Origin: Gemmatimonadota bacterium
GTDB taxonomy: Bacteria; Gemmatimonadota; Gemmatimonadetes; Longimicrobiales; Gaopeijiaceae
Assembly (NCBI GenBank): GCA_029262115.1
Contig: JAJCZZ010000008.1
Coordinates: forward strand, 1 to 64,000
Direction: 5' to 3'
DNA length: 64,000 nt
In this document: positions 8,078 through 17,753 of the stretch, in pieces
How positions within the stretch are numbered: the stretch's first letter is position 1
How the letters are laid out: each line of letters begins with the position of its first letter
Notes under the pieces: model-generated
What the model saw: only the letters and a program-made list of their open reading frames with translations
The model's database searches: none
Told to the model about the DNA's origin: nothing
Position numbers and translations under genes: made by a program

Positions 8078-9460
8078 TCAGCGCCCTCCCCACTCCAGCT
8101 TCGGAAGGGCACTCCCCTGGACCTCGCACATCCGGTCGATCATCTGAACCGCTTGCCGGTAGGAGGCGCACGTCGGGTCCAGGAGCACGGCCTGGAGAAG
8201 GAGGTCACGCGAGCCGGCCTCGAACGTGTTTACCAGCAGCCGGTTGATGCTGCACTGCGTGCGCAGCAGGGCCAGGACTCCTTCCGGGAGCGGCTCCATC
8301 CGCATGGGGTGGAGCCCCGACGAGTCCGCGACGGCCGGGACCTCCACGACGCTGCCCTCCGGAAGGCCTGGCACCCAATCCGCATTCGGCACGTTGACGG
8401 CGGCCAAGGCGCGCTCTTCGCCGCACGCGACGCCTTCGATGATGGGAATGGCCAACTCGCCGGACGGCCGGAGCGCCTGTTCCTGTCCTTCCCGCACCTC
8501 TCGAGGGGGCTTCAGGCGCTCCGGCACCGCGCCGGGAAACAGCGTCGCGTGGGTCGGATCGTCGTTCAAGTTGTACAGCCAGGTCGGGACCCGACCGGTC
8601 TCCCAGGGGTGCCCCTCGCGCGGATCGTAGAAAAATTGCAACGCGCTACTGGCCAGGAACTCCGGGGCCCACCGCACATACTCGCCGATGTGGTTGGCTC
8701 CCGGCGACGGGTATAGACCGAAGACGCGGAACAGTGTCCGGCTGAGCGCGATCTCATCCCAGTCCGACAGCCAATGCGCCTCGGCCTCACGCTCGCGCAG
8801 CCGGGGATACAGATCCGCGCCCGTGCTCCGGCTGCGCAGGCTCTGGAACCAGGTGAAGTGGTTCAGCCCGCTGGCGTACCCTTCCAGGTCATCCAGGGAG
8901 ATGCCGAGAAGGCGACATACCTGCTCCTTCCCGTGGAACACACCGTGGCACAGGCCGACCACGTGCGTCGACGTCAGTCGAGTTTGGGCCTCGCACAGTT
9001 TGGTCAGCGGGTTGGTGTAGTTGAGCAGCCACGCGTCGGGGCACACACGCTCCATCGTTCGAGCGATCTCGACGCTTGGGCCCATGTTGCGGAGCGCGTG
9101 GAAGAGGCCGCCCGGTCCGCCGTTCTCTCCATAGATCTGTTGAAAGCCGTGCATCCTGGGAATGTGGAAGTCCTGCGCCCAGTAGAAGTAGCGCTGGATT
9201 TCGATGGCCATGACCACGAAGTCGGCGCCCTCGAGCGCGCGCTCCAGCTCCGTGGTCTGATGAACCCGATGTCCGCGGCTCGATCGCTCCGAAAGCACGG
9301 CGGCGTACGCCGCCGTGCGCTCCAGCTCTCTCTCGTCCAGATCCATCAGCCAGATGTCGTGCGGTTCCCGGCCGAGCGGCGCACTGAGGTAGATGTCACG
9401 AAGGGTGGCGGGCCCGAACTCCCGGCTGCCCGCTCCGACCAGCACGATCTTGAGGCTCAC
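8078..9460 (-). CDS. Glycoside hydrolase family 4 (alpha-galactosidase/alpha-glucosidase type)
   Basis: 460 aa, normal for GH4. The NAD-binding loop GAGSREFGP is near residue 8. Other family marks are [12 protein letters not shown], the metal-binding Cys and His region [12 protein letters not shown] near 170 and GLNHFTWF near 205. GH4 enzymes hydrolyse alpha- or beta-glycosides by an NAD+ and Mn2+ dependent oxidation/elimination route, usually in the cytoplasm; no signal peptide is seen. The GTG at 9460 is chosen because the coding sense and Rossmann strand ([10 protein letters not shown]) begin there. It overlaps by 4 nt the stop of a tiny upstream frame. Substrate specificity cannot be read from the sequence. 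No sugar transporter is nearby. Confidence 0.9.
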   Translation of the reverse strand: MSLKIVLVGAGSREFGPATLRDIYLSAPLGREPHDIWLMDLDERELERTAAYAAVLSERSSRGHRVHQTTELERALEGADFVVMAIEIQRYFYWAQDFHIPRMHGFQQIYGENGGPGGLFHALRNMGPSVEIARTMERVCPDAWLLNYTNPLTKLCEAQTRLTSTHVVGLCHGVFHGKEQVCRLLGISLDDLEGYASGLNHFTWFQSLRSRSTGADLYPRLREREAEAHWLSDWDEIALSRTLFRVFGLYPSPGANHIGEYVRWAPEFLASSALQFFYDPREGHPWETGRVPTWLYNLNDDPTHATLFPGAVPERLKPPREVREGQEQALRPSGELAIPIIEGVACGEERALAAVNVPNADWVPGLPEGSVVEVPAVADSSGLHPMRMEPLPEGVLALLRTQCSINRLLVNTFEAGSRDLLLQAVLLDPTCASYRQAVQMIDRMCEVQGSALPKLEWGGR

Positions 9461-9564
9461 GTCGGGATCTCGACTTCGGCCGCGTCCCGCCGCTCGAAAA
9501 AGCGCGCGGCCCCGACCGCCGCCGCGGCGGCGCCGGTGCGGAATCTCATCATGGTCGGTGTCAT
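9457..9564 (-). CDS. Short frame (35 codons) overlapping the GH4 start, possible leader or coupling peptide
   Basis: The ATG at 9564 has GGAGG 4 nt upstream, better than any ribosome site in front of GH4. The 35-residue product begins [11 protein letters not shown], continues with an alanine run and ends VEIPT. Its stop overlaps the GH4 GTG as GTGA. It may be a real small gene whose translation delivers ribosomes to GH4, or it may be the true N-terminus of GH4 displaced by a frameshift. Nothing in the peptide is recognisable. Confidence 0.35.
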   Translation of the reverse strand: MTPTMMRFRTGAAAAAVGAARFFERRDAAEVEIPT

Positions 9565-9659
9565 CACTCCTCCGGGGTCGAGACGGCGGCAAGGTAGTGG
9601 GCGCCCGCACCTGCCGCACCACGTGGAACCCCCTTCCCGCGATGGGTAGATTCCGCCCC

Positions 9660-12497
9660 ATGACGTACGACCCCATCCGCATCCGCGGCGCGCGCCAGCA
9701 CAACCTCAAGAACATCGACGTGGATATTCCGCGCCGCCGTCTCACGGTGGTCACGGGGCCGTCGGGTTCGGGGAAGAGCTCGCTCGCGCTCGACACGCTC
9801 TTTGCCGAGGGGCAGAGACGGTATGTCGAGTCGCTGTCGACGTACGCGAAGCAGTTTCTGGAGCGGATGGAGAAGCCCCTGGTCGACGCGGTCGAAGGGA
9901 TTTCGCCGGCCGTGGCCATCGAACAGAAGAATCCCACCAAGTCGAGCCGGTCGACCGTGGGCACGTCGACCGAGGTGTACGACTACCTGCGCCTTCTCTG
10001 GGCGCGTGTGGGCAGGACCTACTGCCCGGTGTGTGATCTGCGGGTGCAACCGGACACGGTCAGCGGCGCGGTGGACGCGGTTCTCACGCTGCCAGCCGGC
10101 ACGCGCATCCAGGTGACGTTTCCCCTGCCCATGAGCGAGGAGGTCAACCACCCACTCGTCGTGTCGAACCTTCGGACCATGGGCTTCGTGCGCGTCCTGG
10201 TCGACGGCGAATCGATGGACATCTCGGGTCCGGATGCGGACGAGCCGGCGACCTTCGGGCTCGACCTCTCCGCGCAGTCTGAGGTTCTGGTGGTGGTGGA
10301 CCGGCTGAAGGTTTCCGTGGACGACGCCGAGCGGCTGGCCGACTCCATGGGGACATGCTTCACGGAAGGAGAAGGCGAAGCGGTGATCGTGGTCGCGGAC
10401 CCCCCGAAGGATGTCCCGGAGCGACTTCTGTTCACCGAGCACTTCCGCTGTCCGGACCACCCGGACGTCGAGTTTCTGGAGCCCACACCCCAGCTCTTTT
10501 CCTTCAACAACCCGTACGGCACGTGCCCGGAGTGCACCGGGTTCGGTGCCACGCTCGAGTACGACGAAGGGCTGATCATTCCGAACCCGCAGCGGACGCT
10601 GTCCGACGGCGCCGTCGATCCATGGTCCAAGCCGCGGTACCGCAAGGAGCGGGACAAGCTTCGGGCGTTCGCGACCGATCGGGGCGTGTCCCTCTACAAC
10701 TCCTGGGCGGAGCTTCCTGAGCCATTCCGGCGGGAAGTGCTCGATGGCGTCAAAGGCGGTAAGGGCGTGAAGGCATTCAAAGGCATCATCCCCTTTCTGA
10801 GGTCCCGCGAGAAGAAGCGCTACAAGCAGTATATCCGAGTCTTCTTGCGCCAGTACCAGAGTCCGCGACTTTGTGGTGAATGCGGGGGTGCGCGTATTCA
10901 GGCGCGTGCGCTGAACGTGCGGCTCGGCAGCGACACGATCGCGGACGTGAGTGAGCGTCCCCTCGACGAACTGCAGGAGTGGGTGCACGCGCTTGAGCTC
11001 TCGGAGATGGAGGCGCACATAGCCGAGACGATCCTCCGTGAGATCCTCGCGCGGGTCGCGTTCCTCGTGGATGTGGGACTCGGCTACCTGACGCTGAGCC
11101 GGCAGACCCGAACGCTGTCCGGAGGCGAGGCACAGCGGATCAACCTGGCCAACTCCCTCGGCTCACGGCTGGTCGACACGCTGTACGTCCTCGACGAACC
11201 GACCATCGGCCTTCACCCTCGTGACACCGGCGCCTTGCTCGATCTCCTGGTCAAGCTGCGGAGCGCGGGGAATACGGTGGTCGTGGTCGAGCACGACTCA
11301 CAGGCGATTTCCGCTGCGGACCACATCGTGGAGTTGGGCCCAGCTTCCGGCGAACAGGGCGGGCAGGTCGTCTACGAAGGTCCACCGGCCGACTTGGCTG
11401 GTCGGGATACGGCCACCGGGCGATACCTCGCCGGAGACAGCGGAACCGAGGTGCCCGACGAGCGGCGCAAGGTGCGCGGGCCGTTTCTCATCCTCAAGGG
11501 GGCTCGCCAGCACAACCTGAAGGGCGTGGACGTGGAGATCCCCCTGGGGACGATGACGGCGGTCACCGGTGTGTCCGGATCCGGGAAGTCCACGCTCGTT
11601 CACGATGTGCTGTACCGCGCCGCGGAGCGTGAGTTGGCGGGCGAAACGACCGCCAAGGAGCACCTGGGCGAGGTCGTCGGCGAGTACGAGTCGCTCGCTG
11701 GGCTGTCACACCTGGAGGCGGTGATCCTGGTGGACCAGTCGCCGATTGGCCGGACCCCCCGCTCGAATCCGGTGACGTACATCAAAGCGTGGGATGAGGT
11801 GCGGAAGATCTTCGCGGATCAGCCGCTCGCGCGGGAGCGCGGCTATACCGCCGGCCACTTCTCCTTCAACACGAAGGGCGGGCGCTGCGAGGAGTGTACC
11901 GGAGCCGGCCAGGTCGAGATCGAGATGATCTTCATGGCGGACGTCTACGTTTCGTGTGAAGCGTGCGGGGGTCGCCGCTACGGGCGCGAGATTCTGGACG
12001 TGAAGTACAAGGGGATGACCATCTCCGACGTCCTCGAACTGACCGTCGACGAAGCCATCCGCTTCTTCATCCGCCAGCGGAAGCTCGGAAAGACGCTCTG
12101 GCACCTCCAGCAGGTCGGCCTCGGGTATCTGCGGCTGGGCCAACCCGCGCCGACGCTTTCGGGCGGCGAGGCGCAACGTTTGAAGGTGGCGCGCGAGTTG
12201 GCCGGGGCCGCGGGCAAGAAGGGTCGAAAGCTCTACATCCTGGACGAGCCGACCACGGGTCTGTCGGGCGAGGACGTCGAGAAGCTGGTGTCCGTGCTTC
12301 ATCGCCTCGTGGACGCCGGCAACACGGTGCTCGTCATCGAGCACAATCTGGACGTGATCAAAGTCGCCGACTGGGTCGTGGACATGGGGCCCGGTGCGGG
12401 CATGCGCGGGGGTGAGGTCGTGGCGATGGGCCGGCCGGAAGACGTAGCCCGGGTGCCCGAGAGCGCGACCGGAAGGTATCTGGCGGAAGTGCTGTAG
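9660..12497 (+). CDS. uvrA: Excinuclease ABC subunit A (UvrA)
   Basis: 945 aa from the ATG at 9660, close to the 940 aa of E. coli UvrA; an in-frame ATG at 9642 is possible and neither has a clear ribosome site. UvrA is the damage-recognition ATPase of nucleotide excision repair and loads UvrB. Visible are two ABC ATPase modules with Walker [10 protein letters not shown] near 31 and GVSGSGKST near 638, two LSGGEAQR signatures, two LDEPT Walker B segments and the Cys zinc modules ([39 protein letters not shown]). The adjacent paralogous start motif RGARQHNLK occurs twice. It stands alone, divergent from GH4 and convergent with the VapC gene 3 bases away. Confidence 0.98.
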   Translation: MTYDPIRIRGARQHNLKNIDVDIPRRRLTVVTGPSGSGKSSLALDTLFAEGQRRYVESLSTYAKQFLERMEKPLVDAVEGISPAVAIEQKNPTKSSRSTVGTSTEVYDYLRLLWARVGRTYCPVCDLRVQPDTVSGAVDAVLTLPAGTRIQVTFPLPMSEEVNHPLVVSNLRTMGFVRVLVDGESMDISGPDADEPATFGLDLSAQSEVLVVVDRLKVSVDDAERLADSMGTCFTEGEGEAVIVVADPPKDVPERLLFTEHFRCPDHPDVEFLEPTPQLFSFNNPYGTCPECTGFGATLEYDEGLIIPNPQRTLSDGAVDPWSKPRYRKERDKLRAFATDRGVSLYNSWAELPEPFRREVLDGVKGGKGVKAFKGIIPFLRSREKKRYKQYIRVFLRQYQSPRLCGECGGARIQARALNVRLGSDTIADVSERPLDELQEWVHALELSEMEAHIAETILREILARVAFLVDVGLGYLTLSRQTRTLSGGEAQRINLANSLGSRLVDTLYVLDEPTIGLHPRDTGALLDLLVKLRSAGNTVVVVEHDSQAISAADHIVELGPASGEQGGQVVYEGPPADLAGRDTATGRYLAGDSGTEVPDERRKVRGPFLILKGARQHNLKGVDVEIPLGTMTAVTGVSGSGKSTLVHDVLYRAAERELAGETTAKEHLGEVVGEYESLAGLSHLEAVILVDQSPIGRTPRSNPVTYIKAWDEVRKIFADQPLARERGYTAGHFSFNTKGGRCEECTGAGQVEIEMIFMADVYVSCEACGGRRYGREILDVKYKGMTISDVLELTVDEAIRFFIRQRKLGKTLWHLQQVGLGYLRLGQPAPTLSGGEAQRLKVARELAGAAGKKGRKLYILDEPTTGLSGEDVEKLVSVLHRLVDAGNTVLVIEHNLDVIKVADWVVDMGPGAGMRGGEVVAMGRPEDVARVPESATGRYLAEVL

Positions 12498-12500
12498 GCG

Positions 12501-12929
12501 TCAGGCCACGATGACCGGCAGGCCCTCGGCACCGGCGGCGTCGAGGAGTCGCCGGTCTCCTGCCACGAACGGATTAGAGGCCCGTCCGAGCCGTCCGTCG
12601 AGGGTCAGGGCGGAGGCGAGTTGAAGTGCATCGCCTGCCCGGAGCGGGTGCCGCCGAAGTAGACCGCGCGCGGTGGCTGTGACTGACGATGTGACTTCCA
12701 CGACGACCCAGCCGCCGAAGTCCACCAGAAACGCGTCGGTCACCCGGTCGCACTGCGGCCCAGTGATCGCCTCCTCCCTTCGGAGGCGGGAGAACGCGGA
12801 CACGACCTCGACCTCCGATAGTCGGCTGACGATGATCCGGTAGTCCACCATCATCCGACGAAGGGCCGCCGACTCCTCTTGCTGGATGTATGCACCGACG
12901 ATCGCGCTGGCGTCGAAGAATCCCGTCAC
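12501..12929 (-). CDS. vapC: PIN-domain ribonuclease toxin (VapC-like)
   Basis: 142 aa, usual PIN toxin length. Acidic active-site residues expected of the family are visible: Asp6 in FFDASAIVG, a central Glu in SEVEVVSAF, Asp in RAGDALQLASA and Asp in FVAGDRRLLDAA. VapC toxins are Mg-dependent RNases that cleave tRNA or rRNA. The GTG start overlaps the stop of the antitoxin gene (GTGA), the normal antitoxin-first operon order. The gene ends only 3 bases from the convergent uvrA stop, so there is no room for a separate terminator. Confidence 0.9.
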   Translation of the reverse strand: MTGFFDASAIVGAYIQQEESAALRRMMVDYRIIVSRLSEVEVVSAFSRLRREEAITGPQCDRVTDAFLVDFGGWVVVEVTSSVTATARGLLRRHPLRAGDALQLASALTLDGRLGRASNPFVAGDRRLLDAAGAEGLPVIVA

Positions 12930-13225
12930 CCGCGTTCGTCTCGGTCCAGGGAAACGGCGTCGGCGGCGGAGCGTCCGTCCGCGGTTCGGATCGGTCGGAA
13001 CGAGGTCAGCGTGTGGCCGTCGGACGGCAACGAGACGACGCCGTCGGCGGCCAACTTCAACAACGCGGCCTGGGTGTCATCCTCAGGCTGGCCAACGGGC
13101 CGCAACTCGGCCACGGGTGTCCCCCGGTCGGTTACAAGGATCGTCTCTCCCTGGCGGACACGCGCAAGGTACGTCCCGAGCCTCGTCTTGAGCTCTCTCG
13201 ATCCGACCACTGACGACTTCTTCAT
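12926..13225 (-). CDS. Phd/YefM-type antitoxin
   Basis: 99 aa. The N-terminal half has the Phd/YefM signature: SSVVGSRELKTRLGTYLARV, then GETILVTDRGTPVAELRP, a fold that binds operator DNA as a dimer. The C-terminal half is disordered and charged, typical of the toxin-neutralising tail. It is paired with VapC through a GTGA overlap. A perfect dyad overlaps the start codon (13224-13244) and is the likely autoregulatory operator. Confidence 0.9.
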   Translation of the reverse strand: MKKSSVVGSRELKTRLGTYLARVRQGETILVTDRGTPVAELRPVGQPEDDTQAALLKLAADGVVSLPSDGHTLTSFRPIRTADGRSAADAVSLDRDERG

Positions 13226-13244
13226 GTGGTTATTGTAGCCACAT
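13224..13244 (-). promoter_or_regulatory. Dyad operator and -10 element at the antitoxin start
   Basis: ATGTGG (13224-13229) and CCACAT (13239-13244) form a perfect 6-bp inverted repeat around a 9-nt centre, overlapping the antitoxin ATG at 13225. On the minus strand the centre contains TACAAT, a -10-like box ending 7 nt before the ATG, so a transcript from it would be nearly leaderless. No good -35 was found. Phd antitoxins commonly repress their own promoter through such dyads. Confidence 0.5.
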
Positions 13245-13386
13245 CACCTATCTTTGGCGACGTTGCTTCCGGCAACAACCAGCGTCCTGTTAGGTGGAGA
13301 CTGGCCGTCACGGCGCCGTCATCGTCTCGTGTCCTCGCAGCGTCCAAAGCGGTTCAACCTGATTCTCGGCAGGCCCTCGTGACTCC

Positions 13387-14451
13387 ATGACCGCCTCCGC
13401 CCCCGAGGTGTCCGTGCTGCTCCCCGTGCGGGACGGCGCTCGCTGGCTCGACGAGGCGATGGCCTCTCTGCAGGCCCAGACGTTTGGCGACTTCGAGATC
13501 ATTGTCGTGGACGACGGCTCGCGAGACGCCACGCCGACGATCCTTTCGGACTGGGCTGACCGCGATGCCCGCGTGCGCGTGGTGTCCACCCCGCCGCGGG
13601 GGATCGTTCCGGCCCTCGAAACCGCTCGCGAGCGCGCCCGCGCTCCGTACCTGGCCCGCATGGACGCGGACGACCGGGCGCACCCGGAGCGCCTGGAGCG
13701 GCAACTCGCCAAAATGCGCGCGGGCAGCGAGCCGTATGCTGGCCGCTCAGGGGTGGGCGATCTGGGGGCTGGGGGTTCGCTCGTCGGATGCGGGTGCGGG
13801 GTCCGCTACGTCCCGGAGTCGGACGTGGCGGGAGGAGCCCAGCGCTACCAGACGTGGATCAACTCGATCGTCACCCCGGACGACATCGATCGCGCCATGT
13901 TCGTCGAGTGCCCCCTCGCGCACCCCACGTTCTTCCTGAACGCCGCCGCGGTCGAGTCGGTCGGCGGGTACCGTGACGAGGGGTGGCCGGAGGACTACGA
14001 CCTGATTCTCAGGCTCTGGGAGGCCGGAGGACGCTTCGCGAAGGTCCCGGACGTGCTGCTCGACTGGCGGGAGCGCCCCGATCGTCTGTCGAGGACGGAT
14101 GATCGTTATTCACCGGCCGCCTTTCGCCGGTGCAAGGTCCACTACCTCGACCGAAGCCTCCTGATGGACCATGACGGTGTCGTTCTCTGGGGCGCGGGTC
14201 CGGTCGGGAAGGCGTTCTCACGCGAACTCCAGGCGCGCGGACACCGTGTACGGGCCTTTGCCGAAGTGGACCCGCGGAAGATCGGCCAGCACATCCACGG
14301 CGCGCCCGTGCTGGACACGACCGCGGCCCTTGGGATGACCCGCGCCCTGCATCTGACGTCGGTCGGCCAACCGGGCGTTCGGGAGCACCTTGGTGCTCTG
14401 CTCTCGGGCGCCGGCTTGGTGAGCGGACGGGACTTCGTGCACGTGGCCTGA
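13387..14451 (+). CDS. Family 2 glycosyltransferase with C-terminal Rossmann-like domain
   Basis: 354 aa. Residues 1-230 are a GT-A fold: VSVLLPVRDGARWLDEAM, the nucleotide-binding IIVVDDGSRD, the metal-binding RMDADDRAHPERL and the acceptor-side GWPEDYDLILRLWEAGG. From about residue 260 a second domain starts with GVVLWGAGPVGKAF, a GxGxxG dinucleotide-type loop. Its likely role is transfer of a sugar from a nucleotide donor for envelope polysaccharide or protein glycosylation, but donor and acceptor are unknown. Between residues 113 and 140 a Gly-rich stretch (RSGVGDLGAGGSLVGCGCG) looks longer than in related enzymes. No sugar-biosynthesis neighbours are present. Confidence 0.85.
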   Translation: MTASAPEVSVLLPVRDGARWLDEAMASLQAQTFGDFEIIVVDDGSRDATPTILSDWADRDARVRVVSTPPRGIVPALETARERARAPYLARMDADDRAHPERLERQLAKMRAGSEPYAGRSGVGDLGAGGSLVGCGCGVRYVPESDVAGGAQRYQTWINSIVTPDDIDRAMFVECPLAHPTFFLNAAAVESVGGYRDEGWPEDYDLILRLWEAGGRFAKVPDVLLDWRERPDRLSRTDDRYSPAAFRRCKVHYLDRSLLMDHDGVVLWGAGPVGKAFSRELQARGHRVRAFAEVDPRKIGQHIHGAPVLDTTAALGMTRALHLTSVGQPGVREHLGALLSGAGLVSGRDFVHVA

Positions 14452-14537
14452 GTGGGTCACCTCGTGGGAGGGCGGAAATCGTTGTCCCACTTCGGGTTTC
14501 CGGGTAGCAGAACAGCGTCGAAACGGTTAGTTTCTCC

Positions 14538-14553
14538 AGAGTCCGGAGACTCT
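14538..14553 (+). terminator. Possible terminator after the glycosyltransferase gene
   Basis: AGAGTC (14538-14543), loop CGGA, GACTCT (14548-14553) form a perfect 6-bp stem followed by TTCTCC. It lies about 87 bases after the glycosyltransferase stop. The stem is short and the following T content modest. Confidence 0.35.
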
Positions 14554-14635
14554 TCTCCGCCCCTCTTGCACGAGACGGGCGCCGCCTGCGGCAGCGGCGT
14601 GGCTTCGATCCACTCCATGAAAGGTCAACGCTGAT

Positions 14636-15028
14636 TTGATACGTCGTGGAATGGGTGTGATCACGTTCCTGCTCGTGGTGTTCGGTCTGGAGCTGTCCAC
14701 GCAGGGGGTTTCGCTCGTGTTGGCCCGCATAAGCGCTGGCGTCTCGGCCGTCTTCGCCGGCGTGGAGTTCCATGTCGGGGCTGCTCGTTTTCTGGTCGGG
14801 TTGACCTTCCTGCTGCTCGGCCTGGTGCTGTGGGCCCTCGGGATCTGGTCCGCGCACGCGCAGGCAAAAGTGGCCGTCGTGGGCGCGGCGTGCCCCCAGT
14901 GTGGAAATGACACGAGGCGTGTGAAACGAAGGGACTGGCAGCGGCTCCTCTCGTTCGTTTGGGGCGAGCGGCTGACGCGTCGTCGCTGCGAGACGTGCCA
15001 CTGGACCGGTCTCTCGCTACGGCACTGA
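14636..15028 (+). CDS. Small membrane protein with C-terminal zinc ribbon
   Basis: 130 aa from a TTG at 14636; the ATG at 14651 (MGVITFLLVV) is an equally good start and neither has a strong ribosome site. Two hydrophobic helices at about 7-27 and 48-72 are followed by a cytoplasmic-looking zinc ribbon with CPQC near 87 and CETC near 118 separated by a basic linker. Function is not recognised. It sits 74 bases before gyrA on the same strand. Confidence 0.6.
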   Translation: MIRRGMGVITFLLVVFGLELSTQGVSLVLARISAGVSAVFAGVEFHVGAARFLVGLTFLLLGLVLWALGIWSAHAQAKVAVVGAACPQCGNDTRRVKRRDWQRLLSFVWGERLTRRRCETCHWTGLSLRH

Positions 15029-15101
15029 TCCCGGCCTGATACCAGAAACGACGTTCCTCCGGCGCTCCAGGGCGGTCGGACCCAACTAGAGGGAAGTTTG
15101 C

Positions 15102-17753
15102 ATGGCAGACGAAGAACTCGACCTGACCGGTGGCGCAGGGGGGCAACGTGTCCTCGCCCGTCTGATCGAAGACGAGATGAAGGAATCGTTCATCGATTAC
15201 TCGATGAGCGTCATCGTGCAGCGAGCGCTTCCCGACGTGCGGGACGGCCTGAAGCCTGTACACAGGCGCATTCTGTACGCGATGAGCGAGGCTGGCCTCG
15301 GCCCAGGTCGTGGCTACAAGAAGTCGGCCACCGTGGTCGGTGATGTGCTGGGTAAGTACCACCCACACGGAGACAGCGCGGTCTACGACTCCATGGTCCG
15401 GATGGCGCAGGACTTCTCGCTCCGATATCCGCTCGTGGACGGCCAGGGCAACTTCGGGTCGATCGACGGGGATTCTGCCGCTGCCTACCGGTACACGGAA
15501 GCGCGGCTCATGCCGTTGGCCGCGGAAATGATCGCGGACATCGAGAAGGAGACCGTCCGCTTCACCCCGAACTTCGACGGCCGGATCATGGAGCCGACGG
15601 TGCTGCCGTCCAAGGTTCCAAATCTGCTGATCAACGGTTCGTCGGGCATCGCGGTCGGGATGGCCACCAACATCCCCCCGCACAACCTCCGCGAGATCGT
15701 GGCCGCCGTGCAGATGCTCGCGGACGATCCCACGGTTCCGCAGGAATTGCTGGAGGCGACGGTCACGGGTCCGGACTTCCCGACCGGGGGATACGTCTGC
15801 GGCACGGAGGGGATTCTCGACGCCTATCGTACGGGCCGCGGCAGGGTCGTCATGCGCGCCCGTGCGGAGATCGAACAGGTGGACGCCAACTCGGAGCGGA
15901 TCGTCGTCAACGAGATCCCGTTCATGGTCAACAAGTCCCGCCTGATCGAGCAGATCGCCCAACTGGTTCGTGACAAGAAGCTCACCGACATCCGGGACAT
16001 GCGGGACGAATCGGACCGGGACGGCATGCGCATCGTCATCGAACTCAAGCGAGACGCCGTTCCGCACATCGTCCTGAACCGCCTCTACAAGCACACCCAG
16101 ATGCAGTCGACCTTCGGGACGATTCTGCTGGCGCTGGTGGACGGCGTTCCGAAGGTGATGTCGCTCCGGGAGATGCTGCTCCACTTCATCGACCACAGGC
16201 TCGTGGTCATCGTGAAGCGGTCGGAGTACGATCTCGCGAAGGCTCAGGATCGGGAGCACATCCTCGAGGGATTGAAGATCGCCGTCGACCGTATCGACGA
16301 GGTCATCAAGATCATCCGGGGCTCGAGCGACACGGAGTCCGCCTCGAACCAGCTCCAGGAGACGTTCGAGCTGTCGGAGCGCCAGGCCAAAGCCATTCTG
16401 GACATGCGTCTGGCGCGGCTCACGGGGCTCGAGATCGACAAGCTCGAGGAGGAGTTGGGCCAGATCCGGGCTCAGATCAGCGAACTGCTCGAGATCCTCG
16501 GTTCGGAGGAGCGCCGTCGCGAGATCATGAAGGAGGAGTTGGACGAGATCGCCGCGAAGTACGGCGACGAACGGCGCACCGAGATCATCGGATCTGTCGG
16601 CGCCTTCAACGTCGAGGATCTCATCGTCGAAGAAGACATGGTGGTCACGATCTCACACCAGGGCTACGTGAAGCGGCTCGCCGTGGACACGTACAAGGCA
16701 CAGCGGCGTGGCGGTCGCGGCCTGCGAGGCATGGACACCAAGGAAGAGGACTGGGTCGAGCACCTCTTCGTCGCGTCGACGCACGACTACCTCATGATCT
16801 TCACGCGCGCGGGCCAGTGCTATTGGCTGAAGGTGTGGGAGATCCCGACGGGTGGACGGAATTCCCGTGGTAAGCCGATCGTCAACGTCCTGAACCTCGA
16901 GGGCAAGGAGGAGATCGCCTCGGTCGTGCCGGTTCGCGAATTCGCCGAGGACAAGCACCTGCTGTTCTGTACCCGGAAGGGGACCGTCAAGAAGACGAGC
17001 CTGGCGGCGTACGGGAACGTCCGGCAGGTCGGGCTCAATGCCATGAACGTCCGCGAGGGTGACTCGCTCATCGACGTTCAGATCACGTCGGAGGGCGACG
17101 AAATCATCCTGGCGACGTCAGGAGGTATGGCCATCCGCTTCCCGGAGGCGGACGCGCGTTCCATGGGTCGCGCGACCGAGGGCGTACGGGGCATTCGGCT
17201 GTCGACGGATGACGTCGTGGTCGGCATGGTCGTTTCCCGCCCGGAGTCGAACCTGCTGGTCGTGACCGAGAAGGGCATGGGCAAGCGGACGGACCCGGAA
17301 GCCTACCGTCTCCAGGGCCGCGGCGGGAAAGGCGTCATCAACCAGAAGCTCTCGGAGCGGACCGGGAAGGTCGTCGCCATCAAGGCCGTGTCCGACGACG
17401 AGCAGTTGATGGTCATCACGAAGAAGGGTGTCGTGAACCGCCAGCGGGTGTCGGACATCTCGCTGATCGGACGGGCGACCCAGGGTGTGAAACTCGTGAA
17501 TCTCGACAAGGGCGATGTCGTGATGGACGTGGCGCGCGTGATCGTCGACGACGACGACATCGAGTACGACGAAGACGGCAACCCGATCGATCCGGTGGAA
17601 TACGACGAAGACGGCAACCCCATCGAGCCTGTCGACGGCGCGGTGGTGAGCGAGGCCGCGGCCGAAGCGGGAGGCGATACCGAGGTGGCGACGGCGCACG
17701 ACGGCGTGGTCGAGGATGATGCCGAGCCCGAAGGAGAGGACGAGGATACATGA
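15102..17753 (+). CDS. gyrA: DNA gyrase subunit A
   Basis: 883 aa. GAGGGA lies 7 nt before the ATG. The breakage-reunion domain has the active-site Tyr131 in [10 protein letters not shown]. The quinolone-determining segment around [12 protein letters not shown] keeps the sensitive Ser92 and Asp96 (E. coli Ser83 and Asp87 equivalents). The GyrA box QRRGGRG near 540 marks it as gyrase rather than topoisomerase IV, followed by the six-bladed DNA-wrapping domain. The last about 70 residues are a strongly acidic tail beginning with two copies of a 12-residue unit (YDEDGNPI plus four residues). Gyrase introduces negative supercoils with GyrB, which is not in this window. The stop overlaps the next gene (ATGA). 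Confidence 0.97.
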   Translation: MADEELDLTGGAGGQRVLARLIEDEMKESFIDYSMSVIVQRALPDVRDGLKPVHRRILYAMSEAGLGPGRGYKKSATVVGDVLGKYHPHGDSAVYDSMVRMAQDFSLRYPLVDGQGNFGSIDGDSAAAYRYTEARLMPLAAEMIADIEKETVRFTPNFDGRIMEPTVLPSKVPNLLINGSSGIAVGMATNIPPHNLREIVAAVQMLADDPTVPQELLEATVTGPDFPTGGYVCGTEGILDAYRTGRGRVVMRARAEIEQVDANSERIVVNEIPFMVNKSRLIEQIAQLVRDKKLTDIRDMRDESDRDGMRIVIELKRDAVPHIVLNRLYKHTQMQSTFGTILLALVDGVPKVMSLREMLLHFIDHRLVVIVKRSEYDLAKAQDREHILEGLKIAVDRIDEVIKIIRGSSDTESASNQLQETFELSERQAKAILDMRLARLTGLEIDKLEEELGQIRAQISELLEILGSEERRREIMKEELDEIAAKYGDERRTEIIGSVGAFNVEDLIVEEDMVVTISHQGYVKRLAVDTYKAQRRGGRGLRGMDTKEEDWVEHLFVASTHDYLMIFTRAGQCYWLKVWEIPTGGRNSRGKPIVNVLNLEGKEEIASVVPVREFAEDKHLLFCTRKGTVKKTSLAAYGNVRQVGLNAMNVREGDSLIDVQITSEGDEIILATSGGMAIRFPEADARSMGRATEGVRGIRLSTDDVVVGMVVSRPESNLLVVTEKGMGKRTDPEAYRLQGRGGKGVINQKLSERTGKVVAIKAVSDDEQLMVITKKGVVNRQRVSDISLIGRATQGVKLVNLDKGDVVMDVARVIVDDDDIEYDEDGNPIDPVEYDEDGNPIEPVDGAVVSEAAAEAGGDTEVATAHDGVVEDDAEPEGEDEDT
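17565..17636 (+). repeat. 36-bp in-frame tandem repeat in the gyrA tail
   Basis: Unit 1 (17565-17600) and unit 2 (17601-17636) each start TACGACGAAGACGGCAACCC and encode YDEDGNPI followed by DPVE or EPVD. The length is a multiple of three, so copy number can change without breaking the frame. Confidence 0.9.

Noticed and set aside
9564-11018. Long open frame antisense to uvrA
   Set aside because: It mirrors the codon bias of uvrA, has no motif or ribosome site, and such antisense frames are expected in GC-rich DNA.
13720-13810. Suspected frameshift in the glycosyltransferase
   Set aside because: The Gly-rich stretch is odd, but the frame continues into conserved GT2 motifs on both sides, so no shift is needed.
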